From assembly GCA_037974665.1 (NCBI GenBank), contig CM075770.1:18801501-18865500 (forward strand): a stretch of 64,000 bases of DNA, in the 5' to 3' direction. The DNA comes from Ehretia macrophylla. Lineage: Eukaryota > Streptophyta > Magnoliopsida > Boraginales > Ehretiaceae. A program made the translations under genes and the position numbers. Under the pieces are notes generated by a model, which searched no databases, was not told the DNA's origin, and saw only the letters and a list, made by a program, of their open reading frames with translations. Shown piece by piece: positions 48,770 to 61,996 of the stretch (position 1 is its first letter; the number at the start of each line of letters is the position of its first letter).

Positions 48770-51700
48770 ATGGCTGACTTTCCCCTGTCAGAACAACAAG
48801 TTGTTGCTAACAACTCTGAAGTCACTTCCTTTGATCCTTTCGCATCTCATTATAAGGTAGACATAACCTAAACACCTCCATCTACCAAACCAGGAGAACT
48901 CTTCAAACTTTCTCCATTAAACCCATACTCATACTACCAAACTTCCCAACTCACACAAAAGTTCAAATCTTTATTACCTATCAAGCCAGCAGCCCTTACA
49001 GCAGTGTACAAATCCTCTACAGTTTCTGTACAATCCGTATCCTCTTCCCGCTCAGAAACCTATTTTCCTATACTTTCTGAACCTGATCTTCGTAGATATA
49101 GACAGAAAGGTTACAAAGGTTTACACCTTGGAGCCATTCGTCTAGCCTTACAGCTTAGTTTTCTTGTTGGAAAAAAATGTTTCATGTCTAGTCTATTTAC
49201 TAGATACCAGGTGGCGTAAGTTTGATGATGCACTCATTTGTGCCATCGAAGCAGGTCTTCATAATGGCCATGTTCTCATCCAGGTTGAACCAAACTTCAC
49301 CCTTGATCTTTCTCGTCCTACCCTTTCTCAAACCATATAGGTCCTTATCCAACTTTATGGAGTTGATATGAACCCAAATGAAACTGTTGTAGCACTCCAT
49401 CATTCTATGACCTACAAAGTTCAAACCCATCTCTTTTCCATGGATCACAACTGTAAGTCTCGAGCCCACGTGTTAGGTGATAGTAATGTTACCCAACCAA
49501 AGATTTACACCAAACATGATCTCATTTTCCCTCCTCGATGGAAAAATGATTATGAAAGAAGCCATAACCAACCAATCATCCATGATTCACCAAGAATCTC
49601 TAGACATCCTCTAGAACCAGGTCGTGTTGCATATCATTTCCAACAGAATCCCAACCAGCTGAACCATGTGAAAAATGCCAACTTACTGGACATCCTCAGT
49701 CCTGTCCACACTATGTCAGAAAACCCTTTGCTACCAAATCTAGATCCTCTAGATATGTATGTTCTGTTAATTTTCCTGAAGACATCTATTGTATAGGAGA
49801 AGCCGACAAGGCATATGTTGATAAATGACAAGTTACCAAACCCAGACCACAAGATGTTGGACAAATCAAGTTAGCAATCAATTCGAGCAACATGAATGCA
49901 AAAGCTCAGAATGTTGCCATTCAAAAAATATGGTCAGATCTCAGGGAACATGTTGCATGGACAAAAGAAGCACATGATCATCTCAGACAAGGTTGTTATG
50001 ACCAATATAATGATCTCCACAAGGCTTTCCACAAGAATCACATAAACCATCAGACAACTCCAATCAACTGGAAAAAACTGCAGAAAGCCGCTCCAGTTCG
50101 GAACCCTTCCGGACAAATTCGTTCTTGGAACAACGTCAACATGATCAACATGCAGAAATCTTCTTCCGAGAAGCATTATCTTGATTCAGACGAGTTCAAA
50201 AGAAAATGAGAATGACTCGCAGAGAAGCTCAAAAAGCTAGCTAAGCCAAAGAAGCAGTTCTCTCATCCTTGGAAGCATAATCCAAAGCCAAATCATGCAG
50301 TCTGGATACCAAGTGGAGATTACGAAAAAACCTATTGGGTTGATCGCACACCACCTCCTCATTATCTCTCCAAAGAGAAAATTATCCCAACTGGGTGGGG
50401 TGATGAAGACGAGAAAGAAGGTCCCAGTGAAATTTCTTCTATTATTTTGTCATTTGACTCCTTTGATCCGTTTGAAAATGATTCGTCCTCTCAAACGATT
50501 CCACCATACAAAGGACTAGTTCTTATGCAAACTCCTGTGATTCCGTTTTATATGGACACCATAAGAACACGAACACATAACCTAGTGTAGACTAATCCTG
50601 ATGATTCAGAAACAACCAATGACCAGGGAGAAACTTCCCAATCTGGTGAGCACCGGAACCAACAACCGCCACAAGCACAAGTCCCACAGGTTCCACAGCA
50701 GCAACCTCAAAGACAACAAAACATTGAAGGAAAAGTTTCCATCCCATATGCTCTAGATCACAAGCAATTCTAGAACATTGATGCCATCCCTCCTAATGAC
50801 AGACTCAAATATCTTGAGAAAATGGATGTATGGATAAATGGAGAATCTCTCCGAAATCCTACTCTTGAAATAAGAGATATCATTGACCGTCTGGTTACTG
50901 CTTTTACAAGATCACTTTGCAGTTGGTGGACAAGAATGCTGTCAGAAGAAGAAAGACAAATCATCTTGACAGATGCAGATCCTATTAAGATGTTTCTCAG
51001 ATGTCTATGAGCCATTTTCGTTGGACAAACAGACCAAGAGATTGAGCAAGCAGAAAAGGAGTTCTTACTCAACAAATGCTGTGATGTTGCAAAACTTGGA
51101 GATTACTATCTCAGACAAGAAGCTCTGTATTTTACCTTTGGAAAAAATACAAAAACCATCAAGAAGGCGTTCGTCTTTAACATGCCACAACCACTTCCTG
51201 AACTGCTTGAAACAGAGTTCAAACGAGCCAATATTGTAGATCTAAGACATGTGAGTCTTGCTGACTTGTACCAGATGGCCAGAAAGCTCATTTAAGATCA
51301 GTGCGAGTCCAAACAACTTGGCAAACTTCTCAAAAGTAAGGAGCAGAAAACAATGGATACTTTTTGCAGAAATTTTTTTCAAAAGTTTGCCTGTCACACT
51401 CATAGCTACTCTCCATGTTCGTGTCACAAATACAAGAAGCACAAACATCAGAAAAGATTTCACAAGTCTAGAAAACCTTTCAAGAAATTCAGATTTGTGA
51501 AGAAAAGATCAAAACCCTCTTCTTCCACTAAATGTTTTCTTTGTGGAGGACATTTTGCAAAAGATTGTTATCTAAAAAACTCCAAGAAGCTACCAGCCAA
51601 GCTTATTCAGTTCATTTCAACTCAAAACTTTGATGAGCAGCTATACACATGGACTTCCGAACTAGATCAAGCCGTCCTTAACCTTGATACAGCCTCATCC

Positions 51701-53230
51701 TCAGATCTTACCTCAGAATCTGAATTCTCTGATTCTGAACCAACCTTCTTCATAGCTAAAATATACAAAACCACTGAACAACCAATCCTTACCACTTCCA
51801 AAGCTACCTTTACCCCAGGACAGATTTATAAGCCATACATAAAGCTTGTTGTAAACTCTCCAGGATATGTTCCTATCACCGTTACTGCACTTCTAAACAC
51901 AGGTTCATGTAGTTCTTTCATGAAATCCAAGTGTCTTCCTCCTGAATTTTGGATTTCCTTCAGAGCAACCTTTACCACTACTTCTGGTAGTGGATTTGTA
52001 AGTGAAGCACATTCCATTACCATTCTCATACACTTATCCCCAAATGTCTCAGTTCAACACAACTTTTACCAGTATGATCAATGCTATGAAGATATTTTCT
52101 TAGGAATGTATTTCCTCACCTTACTTGCTTCATTCTCATTTCAGACAGATGGTTTCCAATTTCTACACAATCAGTATACCTTTTGGATATCCTTACAGAG
52201 ATTGCCCTCACAGGTTTCAGCCATTCAAGATGATGAATTTGCTGAAGAAAGAAGTCTCCTCATTTCTTGTTGCGGTGATCTTCCAAACAAGTTTTGGGAA
52301 AGAGAGAAACACTTTGTCTCTCTACTTTACAAAGAAAATTGACAGATGCCACACCAAACCGCCTCTCATCCAAGAATGCCAAAAGATGAAGATCTTTGTC
52401 AAGTTGAAATACATACACTACTTGAGCAAGGTCTCATCCGACCATTCAGATCTCCATGGGCAAGTCATGCCTTTTATATCAACAAAAGATCTGAACAAGT
52501 CCGAGGAAATAAAAGATTGGTGATAGATTATCGCCAACTCAATGATCAATTGCAGGATATCAGATACCCTCTTCCAAGAAAGGAACAACTCCTTCAAAAG
52601 CTATCCAAAGCCAAATTCTTCTCCAAATTTGATAAGAAATATGGAGCAAATTGGTATTACTGAATCTGATAGATTTAAAACTGCTTTTGTTGTTCCACAG
52701 CGACATTATGAATAGAATGTCATGCCATTCGGTCTCAATAATGCACTGTCCGAGTTCCAACACAGAATAGATGATGTGTACCGACCCCTTGCACAATACT
52801 GTATTGTCTACATTGATGATGTTTTGGTATTCAGTAACACAGCTGAAGACTACCACCAGCATCTCCGACAATTCCACGAACTAACCTATCAGCATGGATT
52901 AGTTCTTGCTGAATCCAATATGAAAATTAGTCTCAATGCTATTGATTTTCTTGGTTTGCAGATAAGAGAATGACACATTCTCTTATAGGACCACATATTA
53001 AGCAAAGTCCTCAATTTTCCTGATGAACTCAGAATTGTTACACAGATCCAGCAGTTTCTTGGCCTCATCAATTATGCCTCATGGCATGTCCCATCATTGG
53101 CCAACTATACCAGCCAGATTTCCAAGGACCACATATCAAGCAAAGTCCTCGACTTTCCTGATGAACTCATAACTGTTACACAGATCCAACAGTTCATTGG
53201 CCTCATCAATTATGCCTCAAGTGTTTTGCA
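48770..53230 (+). mobile_element. Endogenous pararetrovirus fossil (Caulimoviridae)
   Basis: Parts in order: a movement-protein-like region (YKGLHLGAIRLALQ near 49110-49160, and a PNFTLDLS-type stretch near 49290); a coiled-coil and coat-like region about 49890-51300; a CCHC zinc finger (CFLCGGHFAKDC, about 51540); an aspartic-protease-like stretch about 51830-52100; and reverse transcriptase from about 52350 with RLVIDYRQLN and YCIVYIDDVLVFS. The presence of a movement-protein region points to Caulimoviridae and away from Ty3 retrotransposons. The one-direction MP-coat-protease-RT layout suggests a petuvirus- or florendovirus-like lineage, not settled. It is clearly broken, with of the order of ten breaks, so it is an old insertion. 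A stretch of the 3' part is duplicated. Confidence 0.82.
52985..53230 (+). repeat. Direct duplication inside the pararetrovirus fossil
   Basis: A block of about 100 bp starting at GACCACATATTAAGCAAAG (about 52988) recurs from GACCACATATCAAGCAAAG (about 53128), with a few differences. It covers a piece just after the reverse-transcriptase region. The copies are about 140 bp apart. Confidence 0.85.
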
Positions 53231-53557
53231 TAGCTCTTTCAGCTTCTGGACTGCAACTGTGGCTTTTGGAGACCAATTTTTAATGTTAGATTTTCGGAGG
53301 TACTTGGAAATCTGGCCGGTGTAGTTGAATCCCGGGTGGACCCCATGACTAAATACGTTAAAAACTAATAAAAATTGCATTTTATGCGTGTGTGGTACAC
53401 TTTCCGTCAGTTTTGAAGGAAAATTTGACGGAATGAGGTGGTGTGCATCAACGAGTGGACCACAGGAGGGTCTGACAATATTGTTTAGACCACAAGGAGG
53501 TTATAACTAGTTTTGCTTGACTACAGAGGGGTTCAGGGCTATTCACCCTAAAATAAA

Positions 53558-54370
53558 TTAAAAGATCTAAAACTGTGTTGACAACACCTAGTGGCTTCTC
53601 GACCCCAAGTTCCAATTCTCCTCTAAGTCTGCATAGGATAGAATCAGAAGAAGAAATGGAAGGATTGATTGATACAATCTCATTTCTAGTTTAGCAAGCT
53701 CGAACTAAATCACAAATATTCTTAATTCACCCTGATCTTTTTTCTCTTTCCATGAAAATTTCTAGCTTAGCAACCCCGAACTAAATTTGTCATTTGCAAA
53801 AGTACAAAAAGAGAAAGGGTTGAGCAAAACAAATGCACAATAAATAGAATCTACCCCAAGGAACGTTGAAGCTCAAAGAACAATAAAAAATAGGATAAAT
53901 AGATCAATAAAATCAAATACTAATAAAACAGTATAACAACTTGTGGCTGCTTAGCAGCGCGCACAATACACAATATATAATTCACAATCAATACAGATGA
54001 CGGCTCGTTAACTTCCAACCGTCTAAAATTCAATACATAGCTTGTATAGTCCGTAGGATCTGAATCAATGACTCGTATTTAGCTTATCAAAAGAATCGAT
54101 ACAATGACTTAAAAGAGAATGATAAACGAAGATTAGAGTAACAATAAATTGAGTGATTATTGCAGATCAACAAATGGGGTAAACAAAAAAAATGGTAAAT
54201 CCTACTTACCTCAATTCTAAAATAAAAAACCAAGAATAGCTATGAGTCGTTTGTAAAGCCCTCAATTTGCAGTCATTGAGCCTAATTCAAATATCAAAAT
54301 AATAATATTTCATTTATTAATTTCATATATTCTGGGATCCACAAAAATTCTTACCACAACAATTTGCATT
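53558..54370. other. Spacer between the TIR element and the Copia element
   Basis: AT-rich sequence with no protein, tRNA-like or transposon end that I can identify. Confidence 0.5.
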
Positions 54371-54375
54371 CCGAT

Positions 54376-54958
54376 TGTTGTGATATTTTAATATTAAATT
54401 AATTATCTTTTATATTCAATGAATTATGAGTATTTATGTATGTTTTAATTTTGGAATATGAAGAGATTATGCATTAATTTTGTATTCATGAATATATTAA
54501 TTTTAGCACTTGAAGAGTTTCTTGTATTTAAAAAGGTTTTAAATTCATGACTTTTCACTTGTATGCAATTTATTATGTTGGTTTCTTAAGAGCCTATAAA
54601 GAGGCATCATTCTTACTTCAAATATACAAAACAAAAAAATATTTCACTATCATATTGAGAGAGTAAGTTAGAGAGATTCTCAGCCAAAAGAGAAAGGTGT
54701 TCTTGAGAAGAAGCTTGTACTCAATCTTCTAATGCAGAGTTGATTCGAGTAGTATGACAACAAGTCGGGCTGTTGTATCCTGGAGGGGACAAGCCCTATC
54801 AAGACTGCTGCATCGGTTCTTTCCACCGCATGGGGCTTGAATCTCCTTAAAGATAGCGAGATTCCCGCGCCTCAGTCCGATCAAGTTGTCTCCAACAAAA
54901 GTGTTTGTACTTTAATTATTGTTTCATTTTCAATTATTATTGTACAGTTTCACCAACA
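54376..54958 (+). repeat. 5' LTR of the Copia element
   Basis: Runs TGTTGTGATATT to TTTCACCAACA. A TATAAAG box at about 54595 is a likely core promoter. The internal region starts immediately with ATTTTAAGGAGATTC, without the TGGTATCAGAGC primer site usual in plant Copia elements. Confidence 0.95.
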
Positions 54959-57900
54959 ATTTTAAGGAGATTCAAATGGAACCAATGGTGGAAAAAACTA
55001 ACGTTGGAGACCTCAATAAGCCGTTCCGTTTTGGTGGAACTAATTTTAAACGGTGGAAAGACAAAGTTTCATTCTGCTTAAGTCTCTTGAAGGTAGAATA
55101 TGTACTCACTGAAGATGACCCAACAAATGTATCCACTGATAACATGACTGAGGAAGAACTTGCACAACATCAAGACTTGGTGGATATATATGTCAATGAT
55201 GAGTACAACTGTCGGTACTATCTTTTAAATTGTCTTACTGATCGTTTATATGATTACTATGAAACTAACTATGACTCTGCAAAAAGCATCTGGGAGGCTT
55301 TGCAAAAGAAATATGATACTGAAGAAGCTGGAGCTAAGAAGTATGCTTGTAGCCGTCTTTTTAGATTTCAAATGAAAGATGGACAATCTGTGGTGCAGCA
55401 AACTCAAGACTTCCAGATGATTGTAGCTGATGTTAGATCTGAAGGCATCAGGATTGAAGACAATCTAGTTGTGGCTGGCATCATTGATAAACTTCCACCT
55501 ACTTGGAAGGAATTTCAAAAGTCTATGCGCCACAAACAGAAAGAAACCTTCTTTGGAGGTTCTAATCACTCGCATTCGTGTGGAGGAAGAGGCAAGAGGA
55601 CAGGATACAATGATCTTGGTCAACAATGAACATTCCACAAAGGTAAATTTAATTTCTGCAAATTCTAATAGTGTGCCCAAAGGTCAGAATTCTAAGAATG
55701 CTCATTTGAAGCCAAATAAGAATCAAATGAAAAATAAACATAAGGGTAATTCGAACCAGAAATTTATGAACCATGGACAATCTTCTAAGAATCAGGGTAC
55801 TGCCTGCTTTGTTTGTGGCAAAGTTGGACATATTGCTTGGAATTGTAGATACCGAAAACGTGAAGCTATTCCTCAAGCTAATGTGACCGAAGAGCCGTTA
55901 GTGGCTATGATAACAGACGTAAACATGGTTCAATATGTAGAAGGTTGGTGGGCGGACTCTGGTGCCAATAGGCATGTCTGCTATGATAAAAACTGGTTCA
56001 AGAAATACACTCATTTTGAAGAAGAAAAAACGGTTATGCTTGGTGATTCAAGCAAAACTAAGGTGTTAGGGAGTGGTGATGTTGAGCTTAAGTTTACATC
56101 TGGACGTGTTTTAACACTGAAAGATGTACTCTTTACCCCTTCCATGAGGAAAAATGTTATGTCTAGTTTCTTGCTCAACAAAGCAGGCTTCAAGCAAACT
56201 ATAGAATCTGATCAATATGTAATTACCAAGAAAGGTATGTTTGTGGGCAAAGGATATGCATGTGATGGAATGTTTCGTTTGAATGTTGATAATGATAATA
56301 AAGCATCTTGTTCTGTTTATATGTTCTCTTCTGTGAATTTTTGGCATGCATGTTTATGTCACATTAATAGCAGATATGTGGAAATTATGAGTAGTTTAGA
56401 ATTAATTCCAAGACTGAATAAAGACTTTGAAAAATGTGAATCTTGTAGCAAAACAAAAATCACTAGAAAGCCTCATGAAAATGTTGTTAGACATACCGAA
56501 TTGCTAGATTTAATTCATTCAGATCTTTGTGAATTTGAAGGAATTTTAACTCGTGGAGGAAATAGATATTTTATCACTTTCATTGATGATTTTTCAAAAT
56601 ACACTTATGTTTATCTTCTAAAAAATAAAAGTGATGCTTTTGAAAAATTTAAAAATTTCATTCACGAAGTTGAAAATCAATTCGGTAGAAAAATCAAAAG
56701 ATTGAGAAGTGATCGAGGCCGAGAATATATTTCTTCTGAATTCAGTTCTTTTCTTCAGTCTTTGGGAATAATCCATGAAACTACACCACCTTACTCACCT
56801 GAGTCTAATGGTGTAACTGAGAGAAAAAATAGAACTATTGTTAATTTAGTGAATGCCATGTTTGTGGAGTCAGGTGCTCCCAAAAATCTTTGGGGTGAGG
56901 CTACTCTGACAGCTTGCCATGTTTTAAATAGGGTGCCACATAAAAGGACAAAAACTACACCTTTTGAACTGTGTAAGAGATATAAGCCTAATTTGGGATA
57001 TTTGAGAGTTTGGGGTTGTTTAGCTTTTGTGAGGCTAACAAATCCAAAGAGACCAAAATTAGGTGCTAAAGCTATCACTTGTGCTTTTCTTGGCTATGCG
57101 GTGAATAGTACAGCTTACAGATTTTTTGATCTTGAAAATCAAACAATTGTTGAGTCAGGTGATGCTATTTTTCATGAAGAAAAGTATGTTTTTAAACTTC
57201 AAAATAGTAGGGGTAAAGAAATTTCTGAAAATATATCTTCTAAATCTCCTTCTACTTCTTTTCAAGATAATGAAAATATTTTCTCTGAACCAAAAAGGAG
57301 TAAAAGGGCACGTATTGAAAAATATTTTGGTCCAGATTTTTATGTTTTCAATTCAGAAGAACAACCACTTACTTTAAAAGAAGCTTTTTCATCTCCTGAT
57401 GCCATTTTTTAGAAAGAAGCTGTAAATGATGAGATAGATTCACTAATTTCTAATAAAACTTGGAAATTAGTTGAATTACCAACAGGTTGTAAAACTATAG
57501 GCCGCAAGTGGGTACTCAGGAAAAAACTTAAACCTGATAGATCAGTAGATAAGTTTAAAGCTAGACTTGTTGCAAAAGGCTTTAAACAGAAGGCTGATCT
57601 TGACTTTTTTGATACTTTTTCTCCTGTTACCAGAGTTACATCTATTAGATTGCTAATTGCAATTGGAGCTATTTTTAATTTAAAAATTCATCAAATGGAT
57701 GTAAAAACAGTCTTTTTGAATGGTGACCTAGATGAGGAAATATATATGGATCAATCTGAAAGGTTCGTGGAACCAGGCCAAGAAAGCAAAGTGTGTAAGC
57801 TTACTAAATCTCTATATGGCTTAAAGCAAGCACCTAAGCAATGGCATGAGAAGTTTGATTCCTGCATGATTGAGAATGGTTTTAAACCTAATGAAAGTGA

Positions 57901-59475
57901 CAAGTGCATATATCATAAATCTTGGAAAAATTCACATGTGATTATTAGCTTCTATGTGGATGATTTACTTATTTTTGGCACAGATATTCATGTCATAAAT
58001 GAAACTAAGATTATTCTTTGTAGTCATTTTGATATGAAAGATCTTGGTGAGGCTAATTTTATTTTGGGGATAAAAATTACCAAAACACTTGATGGTATTT
58101 TTCTTGATCAGTCGCACTATATTGAGAAAATCTTAAGAAAATTTAATTTTCTTGAATGTAAACACGTGTCAACACCTTTTGATCATAATGTGCATCTTTT
58201 TCCTGTTGAAAATGATAATGAGATAATTAATCAAAAGGAGTATGCAAGTATAATTGGTAGCTTGCGTTATGCAACTGACTGTACTAGACCTGATATAGCT
58301 TATGTAGTAGGAGTACTTAGCAGGTTTACGAGCAAACCTGGAAAAGAACATTGGCATGCCATCCAGTGAGTCATGAAATACTTGTCTGGAACAAAAAACT
58401 ATGGTTTGTTTTATAGAAAATATCCTGCTGTACTCGAAGGTTTCAGTGATGCAAACTGTAACACATTATCAGGTGACTCTTACTCTACTACTGGTTTTGT
58501 TTTTACGATGGGTGGTGGTGCTGTTTGCTGAAAATCTAAGAAGCAAACGATTATTGCTAACTCAACTATGGAGGCAGAGCTTGTTGCTTTAGCTTCTGCA
58601 AGTGAGGAAACAAACTGGTTAAGAGATTTGTTGCATGAGATTCCATTTTGGGAACAACCAATCCCACCAGTTTTAATACATTGTGATAGCACCGCTACGA
58701 TTGGTAGAGTTAAAAATCATTTTTATAATGGGAAGTCCAGATCCATAAGGAGAAAACACAGTACTGTGAGATCATATTTGAGTAATGAATCTATTAATGT
58801 GGATTATGCCAAATCTACTGACAATCTTGCAGATGCACTAACTAAGGCCTTATCGAGAGAAAGGATCTGGAATACATCGAGGGGGATAGGATTGAAGCCA
58901 ATTTTATCATGAACCACATGTGAGAATACCCAACCTAATGATCAGAGATCCTGAAAATTGGGTTCAAAGGGAAAAACGAATCGCAAGGTGGACGACAGGA
59001 ATACACTAAATATTGTCCCTCCCTATGATGTGAGTGTATTCATCCTGTAATGTTTTAGAGGTTGAGTTCAAACTCTTAATGAAATCTGTAGCTTTTTTGA
59101 GTGGGGTGTCAGTATTACAGGAGCACCCTTGACAGATTTCACCTATTTAAATGTTGAAGTTGTGGCCGCTTCATATGAGTTTTCGGCTAATTCTCATATA
59201 AACACTTATGAAAACCAGGAAAGCACATGGTCGTAACGTGCTAAGTCTTTAAGCTCATTTTATTACACCTGGAGCATTATGTGTGAGCAGTGACTCTTTA
59301 TTTCCCTCAAGCAGTCATAGTTCAAGTCGGAGACCACTACTGACTCTGGAGTAGAGGTCATTGTTTCGCTAAGTAAAGGTTCAATGCATAGCACACCTTT
59401 ATTAAGCATAATGATCCCTTTTGGCTGGAATATCTCTCTTATAACTTTAATTTAATATTAAAATAAGTGGGGGAA

Positions 59476-60058
59476 TGTTGTGATATTTTAATATTAAATT
59501 AATTATCTTTTATATTCAATGAATTATGAGTATTTATGTATGTTTTAATTTTGGAATATGAAGAGATTATGCATTAATTTTGTATTCATGAATATATTAA
59601 TTTTAGAACTTGAAGAGTTTCTTGTATTTAAAAAGGTTTTAAATTCATGACTTTTCACTTGTATGCAATTTATTATGTTGGTTTCTTAAGAGCTTATAAA
59701 TAGGCATCATTCTTACTTCAAACATACAAAACAAAAAAATATTTCACTATCATATTGAGAGAGTAAGTTAGAGAGATTCTCAGCCAAAAGAGAAAGGTGT
59801 TCTTGAGAAGAAGCTTGTGTTCAATCTTCTAATGCAGAGTTGATTCGAGTAGTATGACAACAAGTCGGGCTGTTGTATCCTGGAGGGGACAAGCCATATC
59901 AAGACTGCTGCATCGGTTCTTTCCACCGCAGGGGGCTTGAATCTCCTTAAAGATAGTGAGATTCCCGCGCCTCAATCCGATCAAGTTGTCTCCAACAAAA
60001 GTGTTTGTACTTTAATTATTATTTTATTTTTAATTATTATTGTACAGTTTCACCAACA
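59476..60058 (+). repeat. 3' LTR of the Copia element
   Basis: Same ends and length as the 5' LTR, directly after the purine tract. The TATA region reads TATAAATAGG. The differences from the 5' copy are mostly transitions. Confidence 0.95.
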
Positions 60059-61822
60059 CCGATCTACCGCGAAATTAGCTAGGTTGATTCTCTAAGAAAA
60101 TTTACACTGTCTTTTTTATTTTTTTTTTAAGTTCTATGCGAGACGAGGTTCCAAACTTACGTAGCTACAGTTCGATATTTTGTAAAATTGTAGCACAACA
60201 GATCTATTTCGTCCCAGCTTGCCAAGCTATTGTATTACTTAATTGCATATTGAAGTGGCCAATCTGACCACTATCTTATAAGTGTTTTTTTTTTAACCAA
60301 CAAAGGAATTTTAAAAGTATAATCTTAATTAAGTAAAAAATAAAGCTTAAATTTTGGGGTCATTAAATCTGTGTTGGAGGTCGTCATACTCGATAGATTA
60401 AATACGAAGCAAAGGATTCTTTCTTGGGGTATTGTTAACTAGAGGAATTGTGGTTTTTTACTCCCAACAATCTAAGTCTAGAGATAATTTATTTTTTTAG
60501 TGCAAATTTTCTAAAAGAATCTGGATGAAAGGCCTTCAGTGCTCCAAGCTTGTGATAATTTTTCAAGTGGGATGATGTCATCATTAAATGCGATTTTGCT
60601 AAGGGCAAAAGCTACAATTTCCATGCCTATTTGTTCAATTTAATTTTGTCAATAATCTATTGCATTTGGCAGTATAAGAACAACAGGCTTTATAATTCTG
60701 CAGCTTTAATGGAAGACCAAGTATTTGCCAAAATTCAAATGGACATTAGGTATAGATTATCCTGTGGACAAAATTATAGAGAGTGAATTTAATATATAGA
60801 TTACTTTGTTAGGCTTGGCAACTTGAAACATCTATGCTTTAATTTTGCTAGCTTTAGGGTGTGACCCATCGATTGATTTCTTGTTTGTAGATATTGTTTT
60901 GGGATTTTAGAATAAATGGAGCATTTACTTATTTAGTAAAAAAAAAAAAAAGTATTTTTGACTATTTACTTAATACCTATTTATTTTAGAATGGTATCTC
61001 ATATTATTTATCATAATAAAAGAGTTAGATTTTGGTCCAATTTTATCTATTTACGACCCATTCTCATTTCAGGTGTCAAATTGTTTATTTCTAAATATGT
61101 TGCTCCTTCGACCATGTCATTGACTTTAGTATGCACAACACTTACAAAATTTGTTGCTTCTTCGATCACGACTTGCGTCTTTAACAATTAATTGTGAATC
61201 ACATGTGAAGGAGGACAATACTAATTTTTTCACATGAATAAATTATAAGTTTCAAGACTAGTATACAAAAATTTGTATTATTTTATTTAGCACCAATTAA
61301 TTTATAGATGAAACGTTGAAGTTATTAATATACATATGTCTTTTTAGTTTAATAATTTAAGCACAAATATAGAGAGACATTCCACGTGATACTTTTCTCT
61401 CCCTCAAGATACAACTAAAACTTTAGCGACATGTTGATCAATTAAACAACAAAAATTTGTCAAACCAATGAGATTTGTGTATGACGTGTTCACCTTTTCT
61501 TTTTTTAAATTTCATCTTATCATCCCGATCTCCAAAAGCTTTTTGAGTCATGAGTTGTTCAAGTATTTGATAATCATTGATGATCACCTCTACTTTGTGG
61601 GTTTTTATCCTATTTATTATTAAATAATTGTTGAATTTGGGGAACTTTATAGTGAGATTTGACGGCTTTGCTTGGCTTCGTAGCTTATCCTGCTTCTCCA
61701 GCTGCAAACATGTTGTTAAACACGAGAGGACCCAATCAATCAGCCTAAAGAGTAGGGATTTGACAAGTCTGTGAGAGAACTGATCAACCCCAACATTTTT
61801 TTTTTCTTGCACGGTCGATCTA

Positions 61823-61996
61823 GGCTCCGTTTGTTTGGCTTAAAATATTTTTTTGAAAAATACTTTTTTTACTAAATATCAAAAAATTAATTAACTAAAA
61901 AAATATTTTTTAATTAAAAATAATAACTAATTTTTTTAATTTTTTAATATTTAATAATATTAAAAAATTAATCAATTAAAAAATATTTTATCTATG
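61823..61996. mobile_element. Partial MITE related to the 29.5-kb element
   Basis: It starts GGCTCCGTTTGTTTGGCTTA, the same terminal words as the element at 29537, followed by TTTTTTGAAAAATA and inverted AATTAATTAACT / TTAATCAATTAA words. No inverted right end was found, so it is truncated or strongly decayed. Confidence 0.55.

Larger units (their letters stand above)
48278..53557. mobile_element. TIR-bounded element with 9-bp target duplication enclosing viral sequence
   Basis: TAAAATAAA at 48278-48286 is repeated exactly at 53549-53557. Between them the ends read GGGTGAATAACACCGGACCC (from 48287) and, inverted, GGGTGAATAGCCCTGAACCC (from 53548); about 19 of the first 24 bases agree. A 9-bp duplication with short inverted ends is the pattern of Mutator-like elements. 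The terminal few hundred bases are not viral-looking: 53240-53548 holds repeated 'gacc-acaggaggg' phrases. No transposase is seen, so it would be non-autonomous. The middle is a pararetrovirus fossil. Confidence 0.7.
54376..60058 (+). mobile_element. Copia LTR retrotransposon with both LTRs, recently inserted
   Basis: Two LTRs of equal length (583 bp) bound 5,683 bp, flanked by CCGAT (54371-54375 and 60059-60063). Parts in order: gag from about 54976 with a zinc knuckle (CFVCGKVGHIAWNC, about 55808); protease (WADSGANRHVC, about 55950); integrase with HACLCHI zinc region and DD35E core, about 56340-57080; reverse transcriptase about 57430-58170 (FYVDDLLIFG); RNase H about 58250-58900 (STATIGRVKNH). 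This gag-PR-INT-RT-RH order defines Copia. A purine tract (AAGTGGGGGAA) precedes the 3' LTR after a noncoding tail of about 560 bp. It is broken in about four places. By eye the LTRs differ at about 13 positions (about 2%), which suggests insertion within roughly the last one to two million years at usual plant rates. Confidence 0.95.

Noticed and set aside
48770-53230. Reading the viral block as a Ty3 (gypsy) retrotransposon
   Set aside because: It has a movement-protein-like region and no LTRs, integrase or 5-bp duplication; the RT alone cannot tell the two apart, but the layout fits Caulimoviridae.
61438-61812. A 124-residue open frame on the minus strand
   Set aside because: No recognisable domain, no splice partners, and it lies in AT-rich repeat-like DNA next to a MITE end.
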